From assembly GCA_036320915.1 (NCBI GenBank), contig JAXBDG010000010.1, positions 930,001 through 994,000 on the forward strand: 64,000 nt of DNA, in the 5' to 3' direction. Of this stretch, positions 10,970 to 23,400 are shown piece by piece (within the stretch, counting starts at the first letter, position 1; every line of letters begins with the position of its first letter). The position numbers and the translations under genes are program-made. Below the pieces are notes generated by a model. The model did no database searches. It worked only from the letters and a program-made list of their open reading frames with translations, and was not told where the DNA came from. The stretch is from Linnemannia elongata (taxonomy: Eukaryota > Mortierellomycota > Mortierellomycetes > Mortierellales > Mortierellaceae).

Positions 10970-12359
10970 GTTGTGGTTTGCTGTAAGTGTGTGCGTGTAA
11001 GGGTGAGAGTGGTGCTTTTGTGACAAGAGTGATGAGCGACCGAGACAAAGCGAGTGAGTATATGTGTGTAAGACAGAGAGAGAGAGTGTGTGTTGTTGAG
11101 AGTGATGTGAAGGAGGAGTTGGTTGTGAAAAGAATGATTCTCTTTCTCTGTGGTGCCTGGCAGCCCTTTTTTATTAGAAGAGGCGTGACTGAACCTAAGT
11201 TGTAGAGGGCGGTGCGCGGCATTTTACTATGGACTTTGGTTGTAGAGGAACATTCATTTTTTGCGCGGTAGATTTGACTGGACCAGGAACATTGGGTGAT
11301 GCTTATGCATATCGTTCACAGATGACATATATTGTACTAGAGCCCTAGGAAAGAAAAATAAAGGGAGAGAGCAAGGCTCGTGCATGGTATCCATCCAAGT
11401 AAGTTGCTCTTTCACCGAGGCCTTTGCATCCGCCGACAGTGAAAGTAAATCGATGAGGCATATCAAATACTCATCGTTCGCCCGATAGTCAAAAAGGACT
11501 TGTCTCTAAGGCAGACATGAACGTTCTCAGGCAATTGGTATGTATTTCCTGCAGAAGGCGGTGCGCGGAGAGAGTGTCGAGTGAACTGTTCATGATGGCA
11601 CACATGCTCATGAGGTCACTTTAGCAGATAACACTTTATTTCTATCGGGCATGATCGAAATGGTGAGGATGGCCCCATGTCCTTGAGATAACCATGAGGT
11701 AGAAAAAAATAAAGGTGGAGTTGGGGCAAAACAAAAAGTGGAGCGAGAGAAGGGGATGGCTGGTGCAAAGACGATTCCACCCGAGAAGTGGCGCGACCGT
11801 ATGAATTCAATATGTGGATCTTTTTTTTCTTCTTTTTTCATTTTTTCATTTTTTCATTTATGGATTGTGTACGAGATGGATAGACTTTCAGCGTCTGGAT
11901 TAAGGCCAAGAAGATAATTTTTGATGCGATGCGATATGAATTGACATGGCGGAAGTACATGCCTCTCCTTCTCTGCACCCTTGTGAATCGGTCGAGGAAC
12001 AGTAAGAAAGAGGGTGACAAGGTTATTCTTATTGTTTGTTTTGATGTTTGCTGTATTGACACGAGGGTCCAGATGCCAGAGATTTGTGCCTGTTCCTGTT
12101 GAAAGTGGAAGGAGTCAGGGACGGATCGATTTGATTGGCGCAAAGTGTGGGGAAGTCAGTCACGAATAACATGCAACAATATGAACGTTTGGTCGGGTGT
12201 GTCAAATCCCCATGTATTGATCTTCCGACTCACATTTCTGTCTGTCTTCTTTTTCTCTTTCTTCTTTCTTCTTTTTCCTTTGCACATTCACTTTTTGTCT
12301 CCTGACTCACTCCCCACTCTCCCTTCCTCCCTCCCTTCCCTTTTTTTACCTTCCTCATA
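10970..12359. other. Divergent intergenic region between Arl2 and the carrier
   Basis: 1.4 kb shared upstream region. Near 11821-11860 it contains T-runs with a tandem attttttc unit. The last 120 bases before the carrier ATG are C/T-rich (leader). No gene could be supported. Confidence 0.55.
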
Positions 12360-15042
12360 ATGTCCGCTACTCAACAGAAGGCTGCTCCTCCCAAGCGTAA
12401 GGAAACATATCTCTTCAGGCACATCGTCAAACATATTCAAAGACGCAATCAAGTCCTATCAGCGAGGGAATCTTATCGCCCGCCCATTCAACATCATTCC
12501 AGATAAGCAATTATCGAGACACAAACCATTCACCCAACAACATCGACAAAGATACACAGGAAGGGCGGACAGACGGATACTGATCAGCATTAGGACAACG
12601 CCATTCTTCCTTCTCCTCTGTGCATTATTTCGACCAAACAAAAGCCCAAAAAGCAGAAACCGGGAACACTGATCAGCTCATGACATCGTGGAATTGGATC
12701 ACCTTTCAAAACTGAATGCCGTAATGACTGACATCCCTTTCTTCATTCCACTTTCTTTACGAACCATCTTCTAGCCCTGCCCTTCCAGTGGCAGTTCGTT
12801 GCCGGAGCCGTTGCTGGTGTCTCTGAGATTCTTACCATGTACCCTCTTGATGGTGAGTGCCATAGGAGCCTAAATTTTGACCTCACTTGAATGCCGTTTT
12901 AATCCTGGTGCATCGGAACCTCGTCGATTGAGCGTGCCTAAAGGATGTGATTTCCATTTTGACTGACCACGTTTCTTTCTATAACCTCGACTTTATGTGT
13001 CATCTTAGTCGTCAAGACCCGCTTCCAGCTTCAGGTCGGAACCGGAGGTGCTGACGGGTACAGCTCCATTGGCGACTGCTTCAAGAAGATCATCAAGAAC
13101 GAAGGGTAAGCGCATGCTCACTCACAGGCAGTGGATGGTTTTATGTGTGTGGTGGACATGTGTGAGTGTATGCTCGTAAGCCGATGGTGGAGTGAGTGCT
13201 GTTTTATGGCCATGTGGATATCGGTACACCAACTCGAGGAAAGGGCTTTCGGCAGCCTTCTTCCCTCATGGATCACACTCCTCCTTTCTTTGTTGCATTC
13301 TGCAACTGGGCAAGAAAGAGAAATGCAGGAGCAGCATCAGGGGTGGAGCAATGTCGCATTGATCTCTTTTGTCCGTCCGTGTTTGTTCACTTCTCATGGA
13401 GCGGACAAAAAAGAAGAAGGGACGGAAGCCAAGAGTGGTCGCGTTTCCTTTTATTGCGAGCCGTGAATGGGACGAAAGAGGAACCAAGGAAGGGAATGAG
13501 GGAGGGATGTTTTATCCATTTCGTCAGTGTATGCAGTTGAGAGCAATCGGAAACTAATGAATGGTGTCACACTTACACTTCTTTCTGTCTTTCATGTGGG
13601 AAAATTGGGGTCACGAATCGAATTATGTTTTGTTTCTTTTTCTTGTAGGTTCGGTACACTTTACCGTGGAATCATCCCTCCCATCATGGTCGAGGCTCCC
13701 AAGCGTGCCACTAAGTTTGCCGCCAACGAGCAGTACACGATCCTTTACAAGAGCATCCTCGGCGAGGATGTCAACAGGCAGGGTCTCTCCATCCTGACCG
13801 GTGTCAGTGCTGGTATTACCGAGGTAAAGCCGACGTGAAAAACAGAAAAAGGCAGCGGAGATTCCTGGGGCTTCTTACGTCAAATTGGGTTTGGGATTTT
13901 TGACTCTTTTTCCCACATTAACTTCTTCTCCCACACTTATCGCTCCTTTTGATACATAGGCTTTCCTTGTGGTTCCTTTCGAGCTGGTCAAGATTCGTCT
14001 CCAGGATAAGGGCAACGTAAGGAACAGAGAGAAAGAGATAGAGCCTGTTTTGATCCATGATGACGCGTCGGCATTCAAGGATACATCCATACATTCAGGA
14101 GTCATACGCCCGTGTCATTGGGCTGGCGTTGAAATCGAATCTAACAAATGCAATTATGGGGCTTATGCAACCTTCTTTTACTAGGCCGGCAAATACAAGG
14201 GCTCCATGGATGCATTGACCAAGATCGTCCGGGCTGAGGGTGTTTTGGCTCTGTACAACGGTCTCGAGGCTACTCTCTGGCGCCACGCCAGCTGGAACGG
14301 AGGATACTTCGGATGCATTCAAGGTGTCAAGAGCATTATTCCCGAGGCTGAGGTACTTTTTTCTATCAAGCAATGCTGTCGTGTTTAAATGAACTAAGGA
14401 AGGTATATATGCATGGACCAAGGAACAGAACAGAGAGAGCAAATTCCTAACACCACGCTCAATTTACTTCACGTTCTCGGATAGACTCCCAACGGAAACT
14501 TGGCCCGCAACTTTGTTGCTGGTGCCATTGGAGGTACCTTTGCCACCATGTTGAACACTCCCTTCGATGTTGTCAAGACCCGTATCCAGAACCAGGCCAA
14601 GGGATCCGTCTTGAAGTACAACTGGACCTTGCCGGGTGTTGCTATGGTCTACCGCGAGGAAGGGTATGTATCATCGAAATCGCTTTTTTGATATTGAGAA
14701 TGCAAGAGCTTATCTCAAGAGATGGAGAAAACTCGCGTAGTATTTGGAAAAGGTCTCCAAACCAACCTCTCTATCTTTATTCGCGTTTTGTATTAGATTC
14801 CGGGCGCTGTACAAGGGATTCGTGCCAAAGGTTCTCCGTTTGGGACCTGGTGGTGGTAGGTTATCGTGTTCTTTTATTCGACCTCCAGTTTTAAGGTGTA
14901 GTAGTGCGTTTTCTGGGTGCAAAAGCCAATTATTGATGAATCTTCCTTTCCTCTGATGCTTATGTGTACAGGTATTCTCCTTGTCGTCTTCGACACTGTA
15001 TCAAGCCTGATCCGCAAGCACGTCCTCCACGAGAACGTTTAA
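12360..15042 (+). CDS. odc1: Mitochondrial 2-oxodicarboxylate carrier (Odc/SLC25A21 type)
   Basis: Nine exons: 12360-12396, 12775-12852, 13009-13105, 13649-13823, 13960-14016, 14185-14352, 14485-14663, 14797-14855 and 14972-15042, joining to 306 residues. All junctions are GT-AG and keep phase. Three carrier repeats are seen with the mitochondrial-carrier signatures YPLDVVKTR, VPFELVKIR and TPFDVVKTR. The N-terminus ...KPLPFQWQFVAGAVAGVSE is typical of Odc carriers. Family knowledge: Odc proteins sit in the inner mitochondrial membrane and exchange 2-oxoadipate and 2-oxoglutarate, serving lysine and glutamate metabolism. The first exon is only 37 nt and intron 3 is 543 bp. Substrate assignment rests on overall resemblance to Odc1/2. 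Confidence 0.93.
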
Positions 15043-15672
15043 AGTGCATTTAATGAAACATCCATAGACTTCCCCTTTTTTAAATAACGATCTGTTCACA
15101 ATCTTAGCGCACTCCCACATACGACCGTGACGTATGCGATCACGTTTTTTTTTTTTTTTTTTTTTTTTTTCCTTCGCAAAGGACCCTTGACCACTTTTTT
15201 CAATCAGTTAGTTCTGTCCTGCCTGGTGTGTGAGACGTGGAAGGGGGTGTCAGTCTCCTCCAACCTCTTTGCGCCTTTTTTTCTCTTGCAACCTCTCGTT
15301 TTTTTTTTCTTTTTCTTTCTTCTCTTCTTTGTTCACCCATCCTACTTTCCCATTCCTTATTGACGTTCTGTGCGTGTTTTTTGTTTCCACCCCGTCTGTA
15401 CCCTTTCTGTGCCCTTTTTTTGTTTGTTGTTTTCAGTGCCTTACTTTCTTTCGTCGTTTGTCCTCTTAATTCCTTACTCTCTTTCCTCTCTTTTTCACTT
15501 TGTGCCTCTTGTCTGTCTGTCTGTTTGAACATTCATTCTCTCTGTATTCTGTGAATTAGTCCCCTCTCTCTCTCTCTCTCTCAACCTCATTCCTTTCAAG
15601 CACTTTTATACTCCCTCTTTTTACCTTATTCCTTTTCTATTTGTTCAAGTACGCCAACAAGAAAAAAAAAAC
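15043..15672. other. Intergenic, T/C-rich leader of the cold-shock gene
   Basis: It holds a T-run at 15146-15170 and long C/T-rich stretches up to the ATG at 15673, including (CT)n near 15566-15582. No gene is supported. Confidence 0.55.
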
Positions 15673-17010
15673 ATGTCTGCCCCCGCCGCCCGCAGGACCG
15701 GAAAGGTCAAGTTCTTCAACAGCCAGAAGGGATTCGGCTTTATCATTCCCTCAGAGAGCTCTGAGGCTGCCCCAGTGGACGAGAGTAAGTTGCAAATGAC
15801 CATAACCCCTTCCCCCTTTCTTTCCTTGATTCTCTCCTCCACAACTCCGTTCTTCATTTCGTGTCAATCGACCGTCATTATCGAACTCTTTTGTGGGCCC
15901 GTGGAGAACAGATCCGATTTGGAGAATAAAAAAATGAATGGGAGAGACGATAGGAAATGGGAAGGTATAAAAATAAGAGTTGGGCGTTTTTGGGTTGGGT
16001 GGAGGAGCCAGGTAGCAAGCATGCGATATGCGATGCGATGCGATGCGCTGAATGAAGAGGAAAGAGTGGGAGAAGTACGACCAAAAAAAGGAATTATAAA
16101 AACAGGGCTTTGAGTGCAACGTTTTGTTTTTACCCGCCTCCACGCAGTGTGGCTCTCGGTTCCCCGCCCTCGCACTTTTCCTTCTACCAGCACAATCACC
16201 CCTTTTACACCACAATGCGATCAACCACTCGTTCATTTTTTTTTCTTGTAAGCTTTGCCTGTTTCAACAAGTTATGTAAACGACAACAACTGGAACTCTT
16301 GCATGTCAGGGTTTTGGCGTGGAGTGAACAAGAACACAATGGAATCCACATCCTTTTTTTCTTTTCTCCCTTTTCTCTTGATGTTGTCCCTTTGTCCTGT
16401 CTTTATCAAAGCACACACAAAGACAAGGAAAAATGAAGCAGGGGTGCGCAAAGTACTACACCCCTTTGTTTTCTCTTCTCTCCTCTCTTCTCTTCTCCCA
16501 TTTTGTTAGTTCCTTGTTGGATTTTCTTTTATTCTCTCTTTTTGAAGGAGTTTGTTAGTCTCATTTCTATGTTGCGTCCTTCCCCTACTTTTTTTTCCCC
16601 TTTCCTTTTTACTCTTCCAGTTGATCTTTGAGGCTTTGCGCCTTTTCTTTGATATAGTTGCTGGTGCGCAAGTATCTGCATGCCCAGGAATGCGCGTGCA
16701 GAAGATGGTGCGCAGGGATAGTGTGAGTGCGCGTTGTGTGCCATTTGCCAGAGGGATAAATGATGTTTGGGCGGCAACCCGAGCGCGCATCACACACTTA
16801 ACAAATCACTCTTCAATCATCATACCACGTCGAAGGAAAGGGAGGGAAAAGGAAGCAAAGTACGAGAAGAGAAGGATGAGGGAAAGGACACAACAAAACT
16901 GTTTCATTCACTGCAGGAAGAGAGAATCGAGGGGGGAGAGATGGGAATGGAGACAGGCAAAGCGAAGAGGCGGGCTCTGTGCGCAATTGCTTCTGTTGGC
17001 TCGATCATCA

Positions 17011-17072
<62 letters not shown>

Positions 17073-18369
17073 TTGATGCGGTATACAACAGCTGCCTTTG
17101 TGCACACATGGATGATGTACAGTACAAGAAATAATGCGTGTCGTCGTGCCATAATTTGTGTGCTTACTCAAACAAAAAACCTGCACCGTTATTACGTGTT
17201 GCGAATGGCGGCAAGGCTGACCTGTCTTTCTGTTGTCGGCGACTTTTTTTATAATAATTTCTGTCTTGAGGTCGTAAGAGAGCGGCTTACGTTGCAGTTG
17301 AATGGGAAAGGGCGCTCGGCACCTTAGGGGATCGTTATCCGTTTTGTCTCTTTGTTCAATCAATTCCATACTAGGATAGATTAAAAAAAAAAGAAAAGAA
17401 AGAAACCCATCTATGCTTGTGTTAATGATTCTTTACTCTCAATCGTTTTTTTATTAGTCTTTGTCCACCACACCGCCATCCACAACGATGGAGGTTTTAA
17501 GAGTCTTGCCGAGGTACATTTGAGGCGAATGCACACCTGCATTGTCTTGATCCACAGACAACAGCAATATTTCTAACCACCATCTTTATTTTCTTGTATG
17601 ATTAGGGTGAGGATGTCGAGTACGACATTGTCCCTGGACCCAAGGGCATGCAAGCCGCCAACGTGACAGGCCCTGGCGGAGTGTCTGTTCGTGGTGACCC
17701 CAACGTCGGCGGAGGTGGTTTCCGGTGAGTTCTCATCGCTTTTATGACAGATCGCGTGGTTGAATCACAATCAGGATTGTGAATCATTCTACTAACTGTC
17801 AACTTTCAATATCTCATCTTTTAGTAACAACGGTGGTCGCTTTGGAGGCGGTGGATACGGAGGCGGATACGGAGGCTTCGGTGGGCCCAATGGTAAGGCG
17901 CAATTGCAACTTATGTTTGCCAAGAACCATTCATGGGTGGCCTGTTTGGATATTCTGGTCACAACATGAATCTCATCTCTGACTGAACTGACCTGACCTG
18001 ACCTGACTTGGTGTTTCTTTGCGTAAATTAGCCTATGGCGGTGGATATGGCGGTATGGGCAATGCTCCTCTTGGTGCATATGGACCCGGCCACGGCCAGC
18101 AGGGTTACGGCCAGGGAGGCTACAACCAGCAGCAAGGGTTCGCTGGCGGAGCTGGATTCCAGCAGGGCAGCAACCAGTTCCAGTATGGCGGTTACCCTCA
18201 GGGTGGCTATGGCGGCGGAGCCAATGCAGGAATTCAGGGACAGGGCCAGGCTCAAAACACCCAGTCGTCCTTCGGTCAGCAGCAGAACGCCCAGCAGGGC
18301 TATGGCCATGCTGCCGGCGGCCAAGGTGGCTGGAATGCCGCTGCCCCTGGTGGCGCCGCCCAGCACTAA
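15673..18369 (+). CDS. Cold-shock-domain RNA-binding protein with Gly/Gln/Tyr-rich tail
   Basis: Five exons: 15673-15784, 17458-17513, 17606-17724, 17825-17892 and 18032-18369, joining to 230 residues. The cold-shock domain spans about 9-90: [15 protein letters not shown] contains the RNP1 motif, and IFVHHTAI, formed across the first intron, is RNP2. After residue 100 the chain is low complexity, with GGGYGG repeats followed by [15 protein letters not shown] Gln/Gly/Tyr segments, the composition of prion-like, phase-separating RNA-binding proteins. Family knowledge: such proteins bind single-stranded RNA or DNA and act in translation or RNA stability. Intron 1 is 1673 bp, far longer than other introns here. 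Confidence 0.9.
15785..17457 (+). other. Unusually long first intron of the cold-shock gene
   Basis: 1673 bp between donor GTAAGT and acceptor TTATTAG. It carries a small GATGC-type repeat near 16020-16050 and a (CT)n microsatellite at about 17013-17068. Other introns in the window are mostly 60-250 bp, with 543 and 655 bp the next longest. Open frames inside are low complexity and not credible. Confidence 0.7.
17013..17068. repeat. (CT)n microsatellite inside the intron
   Basis: About 28 uninterrupted CT units, the longest dinucleotide run in the window. It lies roughly 390 bp upstream of the intron's 3' splice site on the sense strand. Confidence 0.95.
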
Positions 18370-18698
18370 GCGCTATGATCTCTTAGATCAACTGTTTTGG
18401 TCCCTTGCTCGCTCGTTTTTTTGTGTACAGGCTGGAGTGATGCTCTCTCATCCTCTTTTGCCAAACCACTGTCCCCATTCACACACCCTTCCCCATGTAC
18501 TCCTCCTTTTGTCATCCAATCTCGTTCGTTCGCTTGTACGATCGTTCGTTTTTCGTTTGATACTCATTTGAAAAATAAAAAATGATGATATCACCAGTAT
18601 CCCGCTCAGACTTGCACTTTGCATTGGCATTGACGTGCATGCTATAGAGCTGTCAACAGGGTCGACTGTTTGTTATGTGTGCTGGTTTATTTCGAACG
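18370..18698. other. Convergent 3' region, no gene
   Basis: 329 bp between the stop codons of the cold-shock gene (plus) and the Cmc4 gene (minus). An AATAAAAAATG stretch near 18575 could serve polyadenylation of the plus-strand gene. Nothing else is recognised. Confidence 0.5.
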
Positions 18699-18917
18699 CT
18701 ATTGCTTGCGCTTATACTTCTTGGTGGGACAGGAAGGAGAGGAACCCCCAGCGTCGATGAGTTGTTGACAACACTGTTGAAGTTGCTCTATGACGTGTTG
18801 GCAGTGCTTTTCCTGGTAGTTGTTTTTTGTGAGACAGGACTGGATTGCGCATGCCTGTTTGTGGCATGGCTGTGATCCGGAACTGTTGGAGTTGTTTTGG
18901 GTGTCTGGTGATGGCAT
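18699..18917 (-). CDS. cmc4: Cmc4-like twin-cysteine mitochondrial protein
   Basis: 72 residues, single exon, minus strand. Residues 17-50 carry the Cmc4/p8-MTCP1 pattern PC-x4-C-x4-C-x10-C-x9-CC (C18, C23, C28, C39, C49, C50) and a further conserved PSC near 61-63. The core ACAIQSCLTKNNYQEKHC is close to the yeast and human sequences as I recall them. The ATG at 18917 gives the normal short N-terminus; more upstream frame is open but low complexity. Family knowledge: Cmc4 lies in the mitochondrial intermembrane space as a disulfide-linked helical hairpin; its precise role is unclear. Confidence 0.88.
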   Translation of the reverse strand: MPSPDTQNNSNSSGSQPCHKQACAIQSCLTKNNYQEKHCQHVIEQLQQCCQQLIDAGGSSPSCPTKKYKRKQ

Positions 18918-19763
18918 TTGCTGCGTTGTTGGTTTGGATGTGGGGTTCTGGGGTGGGTAGGTAGCTGATTGGATAGTTGAATGCAAGGTGAATGCAGAGA
19001 TGTAAAGGAGGTGAAGAAGATTGTGAGTTGGTAGGAGGAAGAAGAAGAAGTGAGACGAAGAGAGTGTGCAGTCACGGTGACTGATTGATATGTGGTGCTT
19101 GATGGTTTTTGATGAAAAGAGACAGGCGTAGAAGGCGTCTTTCAAGTAGTAGAAGTATCCCTTTGCTGCATGCAGCAGAAGTCGTTGTGTTGTCTTGGAC
19201 ACGTCTGTTTGTGCTGTTGATTTTGTTGCGGTTTGATAATTCTCATCTCGTCTCGCTCGTTCGCCTTTTCTATTCTTTGATGATTTTTGAATCGACACAC
19301 CACTCCCGCCTTGACCTGACATCTTACACGTCCCAAGTAGCTCTTACTGTCGTTCCCTTATTTTTAAAAACCCTGCACTACTCTATTCTACTACCCCTAC
19401 TCCCAGCGCCGCCCCTTCGCACCTTTTTTTTTTTTTTTTTTTTTTTTGTTTCTTTTTCCAATTTTGAGTGTACAACAAACAGCACGACTTATTTTTTCCC
19501 TCCCTTTTTTTGTCTCTCTCTCTTTTTTCTTCTTTTTTTCCCTCTTCTTCCTCTCTCTCTCCCCTTTCACTCTCCTCCTCTCTCTGCCCCCCTCTCTGTC
19601 TCTCTGTGTCTCCCCTTCTTTCTTTTTTTCTTTTCCTTTCTCGCTCTTTTCCCTTACTTCTTCTTCCTTCCTTTCCCCTCTCCCCTCTCTCTATCTCTAT
19701 CTCTCCCTTCTGACTTTCTTCCTACCCGTAACGAATCCACCCCTCCACCCGTCCTCATTCACT

Positions 19764-19768
<5 letters not shown>

Positions 19769-19801
<33 letters not shown>

Positions 19802-19822
19802 TCACTCACTCACTCACTCACA
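19769..19822. repeat. (CA)n followed by (CTCA)n
   Basis: About 14 CA units pass directly into about six CTCA units, a compound microsatellite about 650-700 bp upstream of the Set2 start codon. Confidence 0.95.
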
Positions 19823-20160
19823 CTTGCACAACACTTTAACGACCATTGCATTTGCTCTAATACACCCCGTTATTACACGTTACCACGAGGTAAAAAAAAT
19901 ATACCATCTCCCTTTTCTCCTCAACACATTAAACAAAACACACAATCACACCCTTGTTTTTTGTGCTCGTTCTCCACTCTCTCTCCCATCGCCTTTTGTC
20001 TGTCTGTCAGCCTGTCTCCCTGTCTGGTTTGGTCTGCTACCCCCAGACGCCAACAAAGGACTGGGCCCACTGGACCCTGTGTGTCTCATAAATTGCATTC
20101 TCTCGCTTATTATATCCCCTGGCTGCTGTTCTCCTTTTCTTCTTCCTTTCCTTTCTTTTC

Positions 20161-20208
20161 CTTTCCTTCTTCCTTCCTTTCCTTCTTCCTTCCTTTCCTT
20201 CTTCCTTC
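20161..20208. repeat. Three perfect 16-bp pyrimidine repeats
   Basis: The unit ctttccttcttccttc is repeated three times without a mismatch, flanked by partial copies on both sides (about 20140-20220). It is all C/T on the sense strand of Set2 and may form part of its promoter or leader. Confidence 0.9.
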
Positions 20209-20476
20209 CTTTCTTTCCTTCAACCCAGCCAAGAGAGCTGCGTATGTTTATTTGTCCGGAACCAATACAGCGCCGTCAACATACTAAAATAATCATCCTC
20301 GTACTTTGATAGATCTCTTGCTCGCTTCTCGCTCACTCGCCTCACCTGAACCTCCGAAAACAAGTGAAAACAGAACAGCCGCAACACACTTGTACAGGAG
20401 ATAACCCAACTATCTAAACAACTGGGACCCGAACGACGACGATACCTCTACTCTCAGTTCAGTTGGCTGGCTTCCA

Positions 20477-23400
20477 ATGTTGCCTCGCCTTCACATGGAT
20501 GATACGATCATAGAAAGCGGACGAGTCATCTCGAGAGAGACAACCATTATCTTGACAGGAACTACAACTACTACTAAAACCAATGGTCACTCAGTAGGGG
20601 GAGGAGAGTCCCTTACATTATCCTCATTCACCTCTACTACTACCGTTTGCGCCAGAACTGGAACAGGATCAGGTGCTGAAGGATCAGGCGGTCCCTTGCT
20701 GTCGACTCCGCGGCGGACTGGATTGACGGCTGCGGCTGATTCTGGATTGGACTCTGCCGAACGATATACCAATATGGATTCCAACATGACCCCTGAGCTT
20801 GTTGATGGACATCAGGAAGAACACAGTAAGGAACTTTACCATTAGTCGATGTTTTGTTTATGTCTTGTTATTGTAGTGGAGGGATCGAGTCAAACAAAGA
20901 TCGGGACACGAGCTGTTATTAAAGAATGACTAATGGAGCAGCAATCGGGACATGCGCTTTCGTTGTAGGATGGACAAGGAGACAAAGTCAGTCCTAACTA
21001 AGTTGTCGTTATGACTCTCTATCTCCTAACTCTTACTTTAGATGGCCATCACCATCACCATGAACAGGACCAAACACCTTTTGAACCATTGGTCGACATC
21101 GAGGGCAGCCCAGATCCAGAGCCAGTACGGCATCGGACGTCATGGAGGATCCGCACTCCAGATATACCTCCCCCTCCTCCCCCACGCAAGTTGTCATCGT
21201 CCTCGGAGCCCTCATCACAGAATGGACGGCTCTCACCCCTCTCAAGGCTCTTTGATATGGACGAAGGCGCAGATGGACCAGATCGACTTTTGCAGAGCAA
21301 TACAGAGAGCCGACCGCGGGTAGTATCTCGAGACAGCCAGAAAGTCGATTCGAGGAGAAATTCATCGTCCCCTTGGCGATCGAACGGGAGGGCGTCGGGT
21401 TACAACCAAAACAACGACGACGACGACGATGAAGAGATTCGTATTGACGACGATGACGAGGAAGAAGACTTTTATAGGAGGTCAAGGTCAAGGAGGAATA
21501 TCAGAGTCTCGTCGTCACGCTCGCGTTCACGTTCACGCTCACTCTCACGGTCACGATCAGCTTCACCCCCACCTCCACCACCGCCTCCCCCAGCACCGGT
21601 TGGCCCACCATCAATCAAGAACTTGCCCTCAGTCGTGGAAGAGGCCACCAAGGGCTATCAGACCATCCAGGATAACATCTACAAGGGCGCTAATACTGGA
21701 AACTCTCCTGTGGATGATTGCCTGCCCTGTCAGTGCAAGTTCAATCCACGTAAGTTTCTGAGCGTGATTTGCTGGCGCTGTGATTTGTTGTCATCGAACG
21801 GGAAGAAGAAAGGATTCGGAGTAACTTACAACATGCCTTTTTTGGTTTTGCTTTTTTGATGTTAGATGTTGACCCACGGTGGAAGGCGTGCGGCCCCGAC
21901 TGCATCAACAGGAATCTGCTTGTGGAGTGTATCGAGGACGATTGTCCATGCGGATCGTACTGTCTCAACAGAAGGTATGGCCATGGTCGCTACTGCATAA
22001 CCATCGTTCTCAATCGATAGTGCATATTGTTCGATAATGCAAAAATGACCTAACCACATATTTTTATTTTTACCTCAGATTCCAGATGAGGCAAAATGCA
22101 CGGGTCGACGTTGTTAGGACGGAAAAGAAGGGGTTCGGACTTCGGGCCAAGGAGGATCTCCCGACGTAAGTCGTGTTGCGTAACTCTGCGCACTGTTATT
22201 GTTAATTTGTTTTCACTAAGGGTCGTCCACGCTTGACTGACCCCCCTTATCTCCTGCTTTTTGTTCTCTGCTATGTTTTTCTCATTTTAGTGGGTCATTT
22301 GTGATGGAGTACATTGGAGAAGTACTTCCATATGCGAATTTCGTCAAGCGCACGCGGGAGTACTCGAATGCTGGAGTCGAGCACTTTTACTTTATGTCTC
22401 TGCAGTCTGACGAGGTCATCGACGCCACCAAGAAGGGATGTCTCGCCCGTTTCATCAACCACTCTTGCAACCCCAACTGTCATCTGGAAAAATGGGTCGT
22501 AGGATCTAAACTCAGGATCGGTATCTTCACCATCAAGCCAGTCCAGAATGGTGAGGAGCTCACCTTTGACTACCAGTTCGAGCGATATGGGTAAGCTATA
22601 GCGAACATTGACATTTCCAATTATGGCTTTTTCCAAGGTAGTGGCGTACACGACTGCGATACCAACTAACTGACGGATATTTACCTTTCTTTTTTTTTTT
22701 CCCTGCCCATGTGTAGTGTTGAGGCCCAGAAGTGCTACTGTGGTTGGCCCAACTGTACTGGATACATTGGAGGTAACAAGAGAACGTCGGCCATGCGGAT
22801 GAACAGCTTCAACGATCTGGTGGAAGACGAGGATGCGGACGAGATCGAGCTCGGCGATGAGATCGTGCTGAGTATACCAAAGAAGAACAAGGTTCGGGAT
22901 GGAGACTATGAGGATTCCTACGAGTCCAGGTTGACACAAGGTATCGACGACCCAGCACTGATGGAGCGGCTGGCCAGAGTCATGTTCATGAAGCCCAAGG
23001 TTCAAAAGAGCAAACGTCTCCTCGCCAAGCTGATGGCAACAACAGAACGCGCCTGTTTGCGTCGGTTCTTAGTGCTGCATGGACTGGTCATCCTGAAGTC
23101 CTGGCTCAGACATTTCAAGGACGAGGAGGACATTGTGATGGGAATTATGTTTGTGTTACCCAGGATCCCCTTGCTCTCCAGAAACGCCATCGAGGACTCT
23201 CAGATCGAGGAAGCTGTCCAAGAAGTTGCTGAAGGTCCCGAGTCACCGTCCAAGGGTATGGCTCAAGCTGTCCTTGCAGAATGGAAGGAGCTCAAGTCCG
23301 TCTACCGTATCCCCAAAGCCAAGAAAACGGTTGGTTACCAGCCTCTTTGTTTCCTTTGTGACTGTCGAGTCAACGTCGTTTACTCCTGACACTAACCACC

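Larger units (their letters stand above)
18918..20476. other. Divergent region between Cmc4 and Set2, rich in repeats
   Basis: 1.56 kb dominated by pyrimidine tracts on the plus strand. It holds T-runs near 19424-19447, (CA)n at 19769-19796, a (CTCA)n run at 19796-19822, and three perfect copies of a 16-bp C/T unit at 20161-20208. Its open frames are translations of these tracts and are not counted as genes. Confidence 0.65.

Noticed and set aside
19109..20287. Plus-strand open frame of 392 codons upstream of Set2
   Set aside because: It is a translation of T/C tracts and microsatellites (Ser, Phe, Leu, Pro). A second frame across the same tract is also open, as expected of low complexity.
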